From Micrasema longulum (lineage: Eukaryota > Arthropoda > Insecta > Trichoptera > Brachycentridae): DNA of 64,000 nucleotides. Where the stretch lies: positions 1-64,000 of the forward strand of contig JAGVSM010001276.1 in assembly GCA_022494885.1 (NCBI GenBank). The letters are read 5' to 3'. Below, one piece after another: positions 34,430-45,830 of the stretch. The translations under genes and the position numbers were made by a program. The notes beneath the pieces were generated by a model. The model made no database searches, was not told where the DNA came from, and saw only the letters and a list, made by a program, of their open reading frames with translations. Every line of letters starts with the position of its first letter. Positions within the stretch are counted from its first letter, which is position 1.

Positions 34430-35280
34430 TTGACAATTCTGCGCAACGTTTGTGATTTCCACAATTTTCCGAAGTTGTATGGGCACATTTTTATCTAGTT
34501 ATATCGGACCTCCTTTCGCATTATTCGGCGCTACTTTAAAGGCAACATCTGCCGAGTTTTATTCAAATTTTTATCTACCAATATTCTTTATTTGAGCAAT
34601 TTGTCGAGTTATCCGGTTTCTCTGTAAATTTTAAATGTGTTTTTTTGTATTACGTACTCATCTTTTTGTATTTTCTCATCGAGTACTTATGTATGTACTA
34701 TGCTCATTTTGTTTTTCTATATTCATTTATTTTGAAAAATAGTTTTACTATGTATCATTCTGCGTTTCTTAGTATTTAGTCATTATTTGTATATATTTGA
34801 AACTATTTTTTTTTATTTTTGTTTCATCAGTTTGTTAGTTTTGTACATATTTTATTATTGAATAATAAAAAGACAAAGGCATTCAAGGGATCCTGAGGGA
34901 GGGGGTCGACGTATCTCGTCGGCCTCTGTCCATACGTCCTCCCCCCCCCCCTTATTCATCTGCATAGAATTTGTATTCCTCGGGAATATTTTTTCCAGCT
35001 TTCCTCTACGCGCAGCTGCCAGAGAGTCCGCCGACGGCTGCGGGTGGATGGTGGGCTTTTGGATCCCCTCGATGTATTCTTTATTTAAGCGTCAAGTAAA
35101 ATGAAAAAACGCCAGCTTTGACTAGATATTAAATACAAGTACTTGAATTTTAATACAACTTTGCTGTTAACTACGTTAAAATATGTTTTCATTCTTATGT
35201 GATGTCCCGATATTTTAATTTTGTAAACCTCGCTGCGTTAAAAAAAATCTTCGTCAAATGTATATCTCATTTGAGATAAA
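34430..35280. other. Unassigned, with a GC-rich block
   Basis: 34880-35075 is GC-rich with a C10 run and GGGATCC/GGATCCCC near its two ends (34891 and 35061). No protein family is recognised. It may be part of a retroelement. Confidence 0.35.
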
Positions 35281-35283
35281 ATA

Positions 35284-35331
35284 AAATTTAGACGCAACGC
35301 GCAACAATTATTGTAAGTTGCGTCTAAATTT
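35284..35331. repeat. Perfect 15-bp inverted repeat
   Basis: AAATTTAGACGCAAC and its complement at 35317-35331, next to the minisatellite. Confidence 0.9.
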
Positions 35332-35740
35332 TAGGTCGCGCGTCGCTTCGACTTACCGTCAAAAAGTTCTATTCTGTAGCGAGGAAAACCGAAAAATGTT
35401 TGGATCAAAAATATTGCCGTTAATATGTAAATGGCATTTCAATTGCTGACTCTAAATTTCACGTCGCTGTGGATAACTGTTAAGAAGTTATATTTTATAC
35501 TAAATAATAGCGAGGAAGGCCGAGAAAAATTTGTTTCAAAAACAGCGTGGTTAATCCAGAAATGGCATTTTACATGCTTAATTTAAGTTTCACGTCTCTA
35601 CAGCTTAATGTAAAAAAAATCATACCTTTTGCGAGGAAGATCGAGAAAATGTCGGTTCGTAAATATAACAGTTGAACTAAAAATTGCGTCATAAATGACG
35701 TATTCAAATTTCTCGTCGCTTCGGCTTACCGTTTAGGAGG
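35325..35740. repeat. Minisatellite of about 121-131 bp units
   Basis: GCGAGGAA(G/A) starts units at 35379, 35510 and 35631. Each contains GCCGAGAAAAAT-like, GTTAATA, AATGGCATTT and TTCACGTCGCT blocks. A partial unit precedes the first. Confidence 0.8.
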
Positions 35741-36760
35741 AGATGCTGCGACAAACAAACAGACTGACTTACATAAACATGTATTCAATATATATTCATA
35801 ACTTAATACAGATGCATAACTTAAAATACATTATAAAGTTCACTAATTTATCCATATTTATTTCTTTAATCCTTCATTAATTCGAGTGAGATTCATTCGC
35901 ATTATTTCACCTGCTTTTCCAAAAATACCTTCCAATTTTATTCTTTCTCGGACCAGTCAGTTGAGTTGAGAATATTTTGTGTGCCAAATATTTGTATACA
36001 AACACCATTAAAATAATGCCCTCTCTATCGTAATATCTACCGCTCTTTATAAACTCTCCGTGCGAATAAATGCACCAGGTACTAGACTTTTACGAAATGT
36101 ATTTTATAATTTTTTCAACGCGAGTGTTTAAATTCAAAATGGCCACTGTATTTCGAAAATATATCATTTATAACATTGACAATACAAAACAAACTCTGAA
36201 TTATGTTACCATACCGTTTAAAACTCCCACTAAATGGTAGAGAATCGAAATACACAATGCATTTGAGACAAAGCAAAATCGCGGCTGCGGAAAATAAAAA
36301 TATGAAATGTTTTTTGATTTTGCGGATATGGCTACCCTTCGCCGAGCCTGGAGTACTATGGTATTGTACTCGTGTGATTCCAGACTTGTATTCGCTATAC
36401 TAAAGAGTTTCGCGTCCTTCTGCGCGAACAATACGCCTTTTTTCATTACATTTGGTACAGAACGATACCCGAGGTGATTTGTCAATTTAATTGGACTCAA
36501 AACTGCTTGGGGTTTTTATTTTTAAAGCTGAATTTTCAAATAAACCGACTTGTTTATTGAGTTTAAAAGCTTATGTTTTTATCTCTGAAAAATAAAAAAG
36601 TACAAATGCGACCATAAAATTTATCTCATTTGTGTTTTGTTTGTTCTCTGTGTGGGTGGAGAATACAGTTCTGTTTGAAATAGAATCAGAACTCTGGACG
36701 AGTGTTTTCAACTCGATCGTTGCTCTCAGATAATAATCCTGAAAACGGAAATTGAGCGGG
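35741..36760. other. Unassigned AT-rich DNA
   Basis: No gene recognised; the open frames at 36201-36500 overlap on both strands without family features. Confidence 0.4.
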
Positions 36761-36764
36761 GATA

Positions 36765-36915
36765 AGTCCGCCTCGTAGCGTAGGTGTTGACGAGTTCACC
36801 TACCATGCTTGAAGTCTTAGATTCAAATCTTGACAGGTTGGAGAGAAATCTTGGTTTTAAACATTCTTTTACACAGCAATATTTCATTGTTTCTGGACTA
36901 GCACCTAAAGCGCAG
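36765..36915 (+). mobile_element. Possible tRNA-derived SINE
   Basis: GCCTCGTAGCGTAGGTGTTGAC is A box-like and GATTCAAATC B box-like. The body has TTTACACAGCAATATTTC and TTTCTGGACTAGCACCTAAAGCG, the latter shared in part with 24560 and 49320. Confidence 0.45.
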
Positions 36916-36989
36916 TGGCGAGCCGTGATTTATTTTATAGGTAATCTACAAAAAATGATAATTAAATTGTACCGATATATAATATGTAA

Positions 36990-38270
36990 GTAATGTAATT
37001 ATAAAATACAATTTTTTTCTGTGGTTATGTGAAAATCAACTCAAACAGTAAATATTATCAATATTTTATTTTTACCAAAAGCAACTTAGTAGATTTAATT
37101 CAATAATTTAAACTGTTTTTGAAAAATTGATAATTATTTCATAAAACTAATTATAATTTATTATAAAAACACATCTACAAACACCTGAATCCCTTTTCAA
37201 TTGTGTCATTAGCCGAGAAAATTGATTCCAATGATTTTGTTCTTCAAATCGTAATATAAGTGAATGGATTTTGTGACAGTTTTCGTTGAATTTTTCCCTC
37301 GGCCACGTTTCTGCCCGATTAAACGTTAATTCTCTTTTGTTGGCACATTTCTTCTTTAATTTCTCGAACAATAGCCGATGACAAGGAATAAACGATTTTA
37401 TACAATTCACAATGAAACTTTCCTCTTTGTTCCTCACTCAATCAAAACCGAGCCAGATTGTTCGTCCACCTACAGATGGAACTAACTTGCTCGTATATAA
37501 GGCCTTACAATATGCGAATTCTTTCGCTTTTGTTAATGTATTCTCTTTTTTAGTTTAAATGAAATGCTGGGAAAGATTTTAAGGGTTGTTTTGACCTTTA
37601 CTCCGCTACCCCCTACTTAAATATCCGCTTCACAAAGCCATACTGAAATGTACCTAGTTTATCAGCCATGCGTAACGATCTGCCCGAGAAAAGAAACGTA
37701 CAATATTGGAATATTTACTGGCGACCGTATTTGTTGGCTTTAATATGCTAAATTCTATCATGTTTTACTGTATTTTTTGTTTATTTATACATCTGAAAGG
37801 TTTTGAAAATACAGTAATTTATCTCTTGCGGTTTTACGATTGTACGTGTATTACAAACGTGGCATTTGAACATACCCTCTTCAGAAATTAGATAAAAAAG
37901 TACGTACGTTAAACCGAAATTCTGTGCTGCCAATAAACGTAATTCGTCGTCATGGTATGATTTGTACTATTTTTAGTTTCCATGCTTTACCGAAGTTACT
38001 TAGAATTAAGGAATGTATCAATGTTATCCAATATTCAGATCTCAATCTTTATGCTCATGTAAATGAGATGTATGCAAAATCTCATTCTATGTGGTACTAT
38101 AAGTTTAGATATTGATATTCTCATCAAAGTTTTTACCATTTTGCTTGTTGAATCAAAATTAGATATTCACATTAAAATTAGTATTTGGGTATAATATTAG
38201 ACTTGAAATTTTAAATGAAAACTTTAAGCGTTTAAAAAACAATGAAAAAAATATGGTGAATTGAAGAATA
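36990..38270. other. Unassigned AT-rich DNA
   Basis: No gene recognised on either strand. The 96-codon minus-strand frame at 37437-37147 has no family features. Confidence 0.4.
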
Positions 38271-38274
38271 TTTT

Positions 38275-38505
38275 TATTTAAAAAAAAAAAAATAACCCGC
38301 TAAGCCTCTATTTTGAGGCCTGTCAGCAGGTGGGATAGAGGGGATATGGAAAGAGGTAATGAAAAATACACCACAACACCCAGACCAATTGAGAAAAAAA
38401 TGTTTCTTGGATTTTTTTCTTGCAACTGGCGGGAATCGATCCCGCGACGCCAATTTCACAGATAGCCGTCTAACCAACTGCACCACGGCGCCTGCCATTA
38501 GTGCG
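38275..38505 (-). mobile_element. tRNA-derived SINE, family S3
   Basis: Minus-strand head GGCGCCGTGGTGCAGTTGGTTA (A box), then CGGCTATCTGTGAAAT and GGGATCGATTCCCGCC (B box in a T-arm stem). The body continues to an A-run on + at 38281-38292. The acceptor arm is not tRNA-like. Confidence 0.75.
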
Positions 38506-38519
38506 GAATTCAAATTTAA

Positions 38520-38950
38520 AACTATAATTATCCCAAATATAGATTACTGCTCTTCAGTATGATTTTAGCCAATGACAAAAATTTATAGAAATTGGAAATA
38601 CTTAAAAATAGAGCCATGAGAATAGTGCTTAAAAAATGTAGGCATATTAATGTAGAAAAAATACGAAAAAAACTCAATTGGATATCAATAAAAAAAAACT
38701 TATATTTAATATGCTTGTTTTATATTAAAATTGTTACAATCGAATACCCAAATACTTCAAAAATAAAATAGTGTTTAGTAAAAAAATTCGTTAGCATATT
38801 ACGAAAAATAAGGAAAGAATAATGCTGCCATTTTAAAAGAAAACAGAAGCTCAACATTGCATTTTGTATAATGGTTTGAAAATGTATGAAGAGATGCCTG
38901 AATGTATGAGAAAGAAAAAATAAATGTTGTAATAACTGTAAGATTATGTA
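38520..38950 (+). pseudogene. Degraded LINE fragment
   Basis: IIIPNIDYCSSV, then NRAMRIVLK-like and LNWISIKKNLYLICLFYIKIV pieces in shifting frames fit the C-terminal half of a Jockey/CR1-type reverse transcriptase protein. Many stops. Confidence 0.55.
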
Positions 38951-39087
38951 ATTAATTAATGTAATTAAAATAAGTGTAAATATTAGTTCATATGCTATGT
39001 AATATAAAGTAATTTACGATTTTTTAAAAAAAAATATTCCTTTAAATTATTACTGTTGATTTATTTACTATTATTATCTTAATTTAT

Positions 39088-39430
39088 TGCAATAGAAGAA
39101 TAAAATATTTTTGAGAAGGGAATATAGAAGTCTAGGCATTTACAAGGTTCGTGAACTGCCATTGGCTGATTTAAGTGGCCCCTTTACACACTGTACTATT
39201 TACTATTCTGCCTATGTTGAAATATCCACATTTTCTAAACTCTTCTATCTGTTGACTTTTGTAAAGTAAAAGAGCTGAAACCTTTATTCATGTGAGTCAG
39301 ATTCGTCTGGCTGAATTGTTTCACCTACTAGCAACGCCGGAAAACACTTTTCAATATGTATGCATCTTTTATACCAGTTATTTTAATCAACAATGTTTTG
39401 AATAGGTCCAAATCTTTGTAAATCCTGCAG
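39088..39430 (+). repeat. Family A repeat, subtype A1, near full length
   Basis: Core blocks, then GAGCTGAAACCTTTATTC, TCGTCTGGCTGAATTGTTTCA, CTAGCAACGCCGGAAAAC and AACAATGTTTTGAATAGGTCC. Confidence 0.8.
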
Positions 39431-39499
39431 TTCATCTAGCAGTCTACAAACATTCGGACACACTGGTTTTGAACTATGCGGGTGTGCATTTGTCGATTA

Positions 39500-39750
39500 T
39501 TGTTACACTTCAATATCCTTTACCCACAACAACTGTTCACCTCTCACCTCCAGTATACTTTCATAACCCGCCACAGCAAGACCTCGTGTCGTGTATATTT
39601 TTTCGCCAAACGTGTTCCGCGTCCTCATTTGTTTCCACCAACCACCAGTGTTCAGTCCCTGTCCGGGCGCCTCCTGTCCTAGTGTTGGTGCCGCTCGCAA
39701 TTGACCAGTCGGACCGCAATTCCATCAAGAACGAACCGGGTTAGTAACTT
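39500..39750 (-). repeat. Dispersed repeat G, inverted copy
   Basis: Relative of 13545-13790. The minus strand is open for 65 codons (39700-39503), including ARG-like low-complexity stretches, but there is no known family. Confidence 0.5.
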
Positions 39751-39849
39751 CCATTCTTGATCCATTTCATTTGTTGGAGTTGTGACAGATTGACATTGCA
39801 TACCTCATATCGAAGATATATGTATTTATTTATGTATTAAAATTACAAA

Positions 39850-39955
39850 ATACAGTCCACTATATCGTAGAAGCCCTAGAGCTTCGCCCCAGCTATTTCT
39901 CGCCCCGCACCCGCGTGGGAATTCGTTTTCCCGCCACATCCTAAACATTTTTCCT
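39850..39955 (-). repeat. Dispersed repeat C, inverted copy
   Basis: Complement of the segment at 12885-12985 (GAAGCCCTAGAGCTTCGCCC, GGGAATTCGTTTTCCCGCC). Confidence 0.55.
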
Positions 39956-40030
39956 ACTTTTATGTATACTGGGTGGCAAAAATAGATTAACGGAATACTT
40001 CATATTCATTTACTATTACTCTTATCAATT

Positions 40031-40280
40031 ATGTTGACGTCTGTGAAGTTAAGAGATGGAAGAATCGAAGGAATATAGACTTTTTAATATAGGCCGAATG
40101 GTGAATGTTACAAAGTGTGTAAAGTGGCTACTTAAACCAGCCAACGACAGGTCATAAGCCCTGTGTTCTCTTCTCTGTCCTTCGTGTTCTTAGCTCTGTT
40201 GTAATATGACAATATTAACAGCTCCCAAAGGGGTTGAATTGTCTACGAAAATTTGGACAAACTCATAACATTTTTGACTA
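40031..40280 (-). repeat. Family A repeat, subtype A2
   Basis: Reverse-orientation core (GTGAATGTTACAAAGTGTG, CTTAAACCAGCCAACGACAG) followed by the A2 end AACAGCTCCCAAAGGGGTTG. Confidence 0.8.
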
Positions 40281-40324
40281 TTATCAATGTTTGCTCCTTA
40301 CAAATTAAACTTTATTTAAATTTA

Positions 40325-40897
40325 TTTAATTTTTCTGTACATGTGATGTCACTGAACTCCTCCTAAACGGCTTAGCCGATTTACGTGTGGTTTTCATTGA
40401 AATGTAGATCTTTGCGCTGCGCGTGTTCGTAAATATTAAAATTTTTAATCTAATATGTAAAAAAAAAGTTAGAAGCATAAATCTTTTTTCATCGACCTAT
40501 TAAAGTTGCATTCGACATTATGTGTTTAAAAAGTTTGTTTTTGAATGTTTACAAACAACAATCGATTTTATGGATCCTTATCAGGTTTTTCCCTTACATT
40601 CCTCGTAATTTCTTCCCATTTATTTCTTTTTGCTGGATTTTTGGTAAAATAAAAATAATATTAACTTGCATTCAATACATTTTTTAAAATCGCATTTATG
40701 ATTATTAATGTGCACCCCTGTTGGTGAGAAGAAACGAGTTCGACATTTGCAAAAAGAATTCTATATTTGATAATTATTATTTTTATTTTTGGGATTTAAT
40801 CATAAACAAGTACCTGCTTATCAATGAAAAGTCTTTTTCCAAGATAATAACAGGCAAGCCAACGTTCTGGCAGGACAATGTCTGTCAGGCCCGCTAG
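40325..40897 (+). mobile_element. Helitron-like non-autonomous element
   Basis: Second full-length relative of 27231-27853. It ends GGCAGGACAATGTCTGTCAGGCCCGCTAG, a CTAG terminus preceded by a GC-rich region. The 5' end is decayed. Confidence 0.7.
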
Positions 40898-42025
40898 AAT
40901 TGATAAAATCCGCTTTATTATTCATGTTGAAGTTAAGAGATGAGATATTTGTTCGCCATAGTGGGCACGCTAGGAAAATATTGTCTACTTTAATACACTT
41001 GCTTGAAGATCTATGAAGTCATATATATTTTCATCTCTTTCAACTCCGAAGGGCTGAAGAATGCGGAAGTCGTTTTATATTCTACGTGGCTTCTCAAGAG
41101 GAAGTTCTCGGCGCGAGATATTTTAATATCTTAGTCTACTGCTGCAAAACACCATATAGATTATAAACTTCCGCATCTCGTAGTAGTTTTCTACTCGAAA
41201 CAAATAGCAAACTTAACCAATAAACATCGATCATTTCCCAAAGGTACTTTAAATGTACCCGTTAGAGTTATGTAGCGAATGAAAACAATATTCTTTTAGT
41301 TTTTTTAAGTTTTTAATGTTATTATTTTATTTGGATTGTTATTTTTAATTCAGTTGTTATTTTTGATACAGTATAACATATAATTACAACTTTTTAAGTA
41401 TTTAATGTTATTTCTTTTATTTGAATTGTTTTTTTTAAATTAACTTTATTAATATGAATTTTTTTTTATTAATTTATTAATATACACGGCACGAAGTGCA
41501 TTTTACATTACAAAAAATATATATCGTGTAGAAATAAACACTTCAATACAGTAGATAAAAGAGGAAAAAAAGCATAAAAAGGAATATAAAAAATAAAAAG
41601 TACGAAAAATGTTTTAGAATTTATTTTTTAAAAGTTTTTTTTTTTAAAAAGAACAGGTGCGTATATCTTTAATAATAATTACATTGAACAAAAAAACACA
41701 AAACTATAAAATCTAAGTTACGAAGAAAAAATGTTTTTTTTTTTTTATTTGAAAATAAGAATCCAATAAACATAAAATATATGTTCACTAAAATATACAA
41801 AAACTAGAAAAAAATATCAAGAGAAAGCAATTAAAATTTGAAAAATATAGTACAGGTTCATAAATAACTATAGCTTGACAAATGTAAGTTACAGTTCACC
41901 ATCTTTGAAATAATTCAAAAGAGTTGATTTATATAAACTACACTTTATGTTAAATATATCAGCAACGTCAGAATAGTTATTGCCGAGTACATGTAATTAT
42001 GTCATTATTCAAATTTACTTTATAT
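40898..42025. other. Unassigned AT-rich DNA
   Basis: No gene. The TTTTTAAGT...TTTAATGTTATT segment is repeated near 41305 and 41390. Confidence 0.45.
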
Positions 42026-42029
42026 TTTA

Positions 42030-42235
42030 ATAACAATGTTTTGAGTATGTCCGAATATTTGTAGACAGGCTGAATCTCCTTCTTAGGGAGACACTAAAAT
42101 CTAAATTCGTTTTAACAGAGAGGGAAAACATTTTTGAGAAGTAAATATGGAAGTTTAGGCATTTACAGGGCTAATGACTTGTCATTGGCTGGTTTAAGTA
42201 GCTGCACTGTGTAACATACACCATTCTGCTTTTGT
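42030..42235 (+). repeat. Family A, junction of two units
   Basis: The unit end (ACAATGTTTTGAGTATGTCCG, GTAGACAGGCTGAATCTCC, AGGGAGACACT) runs directly into a new unit start (TTTTAACAGAGAGG and core). This again supports a head-to-tail arrangement. Confidence 0.75.
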
Positions 42236-42244
42236 TTATAGTTT

Positions 42245-42345
42245 GCTGTTAATTTTTATGGCTTAACACGGAACAGCCTAAAAAGCCATAAAATTATATG
42301 TTAGTGAACATGTATACAAATGTAATATAAAATGAATAAATAATT
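42245..42345 (+). repeat. LINE family L 3' end
   Basis: CAGCCTAAAAAGCCATAAAA and a GAATAAATAA tail, as at 45725-45790 and, inverted, 57690-57810 and 62925-63010. Confidence 0.6.
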
Positions 42346-42754
42346 TCATTAAAATACAATAAACCTTTTCTTTTAATATAATTTAATGCCTTACTATCGT
42401 ATGATAATTTAATGTCCACAATTAATCTACAACTCTAGTTCACGTAATAATGTCCCGGTGTTGACAAAATTATTATTTTACTACGCATAACCTTTGCATT
42501 TTATTAATTAATTATCGCTCAGCTTCGGTGAGTCACATTATTGCTATCGGTCGGACTGCAATAATTTTTCCTTCCTTTTCCAGCTAAACCTTTTATTGTC
42601 AAATGGATCATTTTATTTCGCTCTATAAGAAAAATAAAAAAGATCAGGTGAAATTACTTTAATATTAGAATTTACATGTTTATTGATAGTTATTATATGA
42701 GAAATAGACATTAATGCTAATTCAATTATTTTATGAATTATTATAAGTAAATCT

Positions 42755-42925
42755 CACATCCGGCCCTGGCAGTTCTGGTAATGAACGCGCGTAAAATTTC
42801 CTGCCCCGGAAGAGTCCCAGGTTAGATTCCCCTTAATGCATATTTCATATTTTCTGAGTTGTGCTGTGTAATTGGCAACCCTTTATTTATTAACAAGATA
42901 GTTGTACAGCGCTGCTCTGGGCTAG
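42755..42925 (+). mobile_element. Possible tRNA-derived SINE
   Basis: GGCCCTGGCAGTTCTGGTAATG (A box-like) and CCCAGGTTAGATTCCCC (B box-like), followed by a non-coding body. Confidence 0.45.
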
Positions 42926-44060
42926 GGTTAAGACGATTGAGTAATATTTTACTGCATTACACCTACCTGCTTTTGTACGATCTATGTCATAAAATATACC
43001 TATATATGTGTTTTTTTTTTAAAACATATTTAAGAAATTGAAAACTAGGATCTCTATATTTCGAAAACCAAGGCAATGTCAGAATTGTTCTTTCAAACTG
43101 GTATCGGTGTTGTCTCAATTAAAAAAATATGTATAAATAGGAAAATCGCACATTACTCTCACTAATAGAAAAAGACAGAACGCAAAAATTATTGAGTAAT
43201 CCGGCATAAGAGGGTTAAAAATATTCATTGTGAGAGGGTACATGGCGTGACGATGCGTAACTCGTAGGTCATTCTTACGTGAGTTATAGATTATATTATT
43301 TTTCTATGTTCATGTGTTTTTAAACATAAAAAGACAAGACAGAGTAAAAAGAATCACGAATTGAGTCGAAAAGTTCAATAAAATTATATACCTTTTCAAT
43401 GCATTAATATTCATAAAATATTTATTTATTGTCAGTTTGTTAAGACATGAATAAACTATTGAATTTGTAGCCATTGACATCTCCTACGTCTTCTAGTTTT
43501 TATTTTTTATTTGACTGTAAGAGATTCAACCATAAATACCTTTGTTTTCTTATATTTTATGAATCTCAATGTATACCATCATTCAACGAGATCTTAACAG
43601 ATAATAACTTATTGAAATTTTATTTATGGTCTTGCCTAAAAATTTGTTTCGCTAAATAATTCGTCACACTTCTTATTAAAGGGTGTGTACCAGAACGAGA
43701 GTAGAGCTTTACTGAAAAATTAAGTAATGATAGTAATTTATTTAGACGGTGGTTTTCTTTCCTAAAAATTTCTACAACAACAACAACATTTTTATCATTC
43801 GTCTTTTCAAATTTGATTAAGATTTTTTTTTCCACCAACTTTTCCCAGTAAATTAATCGAAGAAGCAACACAGTTACTTTATTTATTAAGAAAAAATACA
43901 TTTATATTATAAACATCGTCATATCTAGCATTTTTTAGCGGCTTTGTCACTTTTCCAAATGTTTGTGTTCATTTTGTAAGTAATCAAATTGACGGTCTCT
44001 AAAAAAATTTTTTACGTATAAATATACCTTAATATAAAATAAATAAATCACTTTTTTTTA
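42926..44060. other. Unassigned AT-rich DNA
   Basis: No gene recognised. Confidence 0.45.
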
Positions 44061-44063
44061 TTC

Positions 44064-44125
44064 AAAACACAACATACTTCGGGTAAACTGAATTACCCAT
44101 CATCAGGCCGGGATAATAAAGAAAT
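44064..44125 (-). ncRNA. Hammerhead-like motif H5, solo and decayed
   Basis: Minus strand: CTGATGA (44100-44106), the exact textbook box, then GGGTAA/TTACCC stem II and GAAG in place of GAAA (44077-44080). It is related to the E3 arms (shared ACACAAC, CGGGTAA and ACCCATC). The GAAG change should abolish cleavage. Confidence 0.5.
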
Positions 44126-44169
44126 AAAGGAGGGTGATATAATATTAAAACCACCATTTAAGAAATATT

Positions 44170-44255
44170 TCATATCGACCTTGCCAGGAATCATTCCCGG
44201 AACCGCATCAACCGTGGTTAGTGAATGCGCCAACCACTGCACTTTTAGGTGGACT
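44170..44255 (-). mobile_element. Possible tRNA-derived SINE head
   Basis: Complement reads GCAGTGGTTGGCGCATTCAC, then GGTTCCGGGAATGATTCCTGG. It is related to CTGCCAGGAATCG at 10488-10500. Confidence 0.4.
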
Positions 44256-44309
44256 TATTTCCTCTTAACATTATTTTTCACGATTTTCGCATGACAGTAC
44301 AGACGTCGG

Positions 44310-44760
44310 AGGACAGAGGCATATCGAAAGCGACAAATATGAGATTAGCCAGAACTGAAGTATTTTCTATTTCATTTTATGGAGCGGAAACATGGACAAT
44401 ACGGGCAAAAGAACTCAACATTATAGATGCCTTTGAGATGTGGTGCTGGAGGCGTATGGTAAGAATACCCTGGACCCCCAGACGCACCGATACCTCCATT
44501 TTTCAGGGGCTGAAGCTGACGGACAGACTCTCGTCGATACTGATGAGTTCTCCGATTTTCGGTTCACCTCGCAAGGAGATAGAAACAACGCCCGTAGAAG
44601 CTTGTTGCGGCCGGCAGCGCAGAGGGAAGAAGAGGACGACAGAGGTCTTCCATGCGCTGGTCAGACTGTATTGCGGTGTCGAGAATGCGAAAGAGCGGTC
44701 GCGATGCTCAGGCATGAGAGACCGACAAGGAAGACCCGAGAGTAGCCATTGAGTCGAAAC
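44310..44760 (+). pseudogene. LINE C-terminal fragment
   Basis: TSEDRGISKATNMRLARTEVF, then FYGAETWTIRAKELNIIDAFEMWCWRRMVRIPWTPRRT in one frame. A frameshift is likely afterwards, since the downstream basic region reads GRQRRGKKRTTEVFHAL. This ETWT...FEMWCWRRM...IPWT pattern is typical of one large insect/arthropod non-LTR family. Both ends are missing. Confidence 0.8.
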
Positions 44761-44884
44761 CAACCGTCCAGAGTTCTGGTTCACAGAGAACTGAATTCAT
44801 CTTCTTCCGTCAAATTAACTCAAATACAATTTCCGTCTAGATATATGTACAATGAAGTATAGATTACTATATTATTTATCATCT

Positions 44885-45830
44885 TCCGGTAGCCATAAAG
44901 AACTCCACATGTGCCAATGTGTTTAAGAAAAATGTTTGCAATTGGCTGCTGCATAGGGACGAAATCGACAATCTTTTTGAAGCTCGAGAATAGAAAGAAA
45001 TTAATTTTCTGCTTTCCTCCCCTTGTTTTATTCGCTTATTATATACCTTGATATTTTAATGATTCTTTTTTGTATTATTTATTTAAGTACTCAGTCTTAT
45101 TTGGCATATTATTTATTACTTTAATTTCTTACTCTATAAACCATATCTAAATAAACTATTATGAAAATAAAACTTTGTTATTAGTGTTACACAATTTTTG
45201 TTCTTTTACAAGAACACTACTTTAGTTTCGGGAGAGCACTCCTCCCATCGACGGGTGATAAAAAACTCGATAGAGTTATATAAAACTCAATAGAGTTTTA
45301 TATCACCCGTCGATGGGAGGAGTGCTCTCCCGAAACTGTTGTAGTGTTCTTGTAAAATAATAAGAATTTTGTAGCACTAAAAACAAAGTTTTATTGTCAT
45401 AATAATTTATAATGAAGTGATACAAAGTGAATGCCGATTCAATTAACAATATCATATCTCAATAAATTATCATTCCAATTATGTTTTTGTACATTTTTCT
45501 ATTGATTTCAATAATTCTGTTATTTTGTATATTCGATTATGTACGCAACTAAATTTTTACAATTTACATTATTTTTTATGTTATTTTCTTTGGAATTCTT
45601 ATATTTATTGTTTTATTCTTTAATTTTTACGCTTTATTTTTCTGGATTTTTATTCGACTGCATGTCACGTTATTATAATATAATCTGTTTTACTATAATA
45701 TGATTTTTTAATCTTGTTAATTAATATGCCTTAACACGGGCACAGCCTAAAAAGCCTTAATAAGTTCATAAATATGTAAACTAGTATAATTTTAAATTAA
45801 CCAATCAATCATCGTAATATTTTAATTAAA
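44885..45830 (+). pseudogene. LINE family L C-terminus and long 3' UTR, split by E4
   Basis: VAIKNSTCANVFKKNVCNWLLHRDEIDNLFEARE ends at a stop near 44994. A long AT-rich 3' UTR follows, matching, inverted, 58660-59115 and 62925-63480. It is interrupted at 45156-45453 and resumes at 45454, ending with GGCACAGCCTAAAAAGCC and an A-rich tail near 45830. Confidence 0.7.
45156..45453. mobile_element. Fold-back insertion E4 with 13-bp TSD
   Basis: The flanks ATATCTAAATAAA (45143-45155) and ATATCTCAATAAA (45454-45466) form a target-site duplication. Arms of about 120 bp (45156-45277 and 45285-45404) are joined by a short AT loop, and a tail of about 49 nt (45405-45453) follows. Each arm carries CCGTCGATGGGAG, a stem and CTCTCCCGAAACT, a hammerhead-like order with a non-consensus first box. 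The host is the family L 3' UTR. Confidence 0.85.

Noticed and set aside
35333..35740. CRISPR array
   Set aside because: Units are 121-131 bp without unique spacers, and the DNA is clearly eukaryotic.
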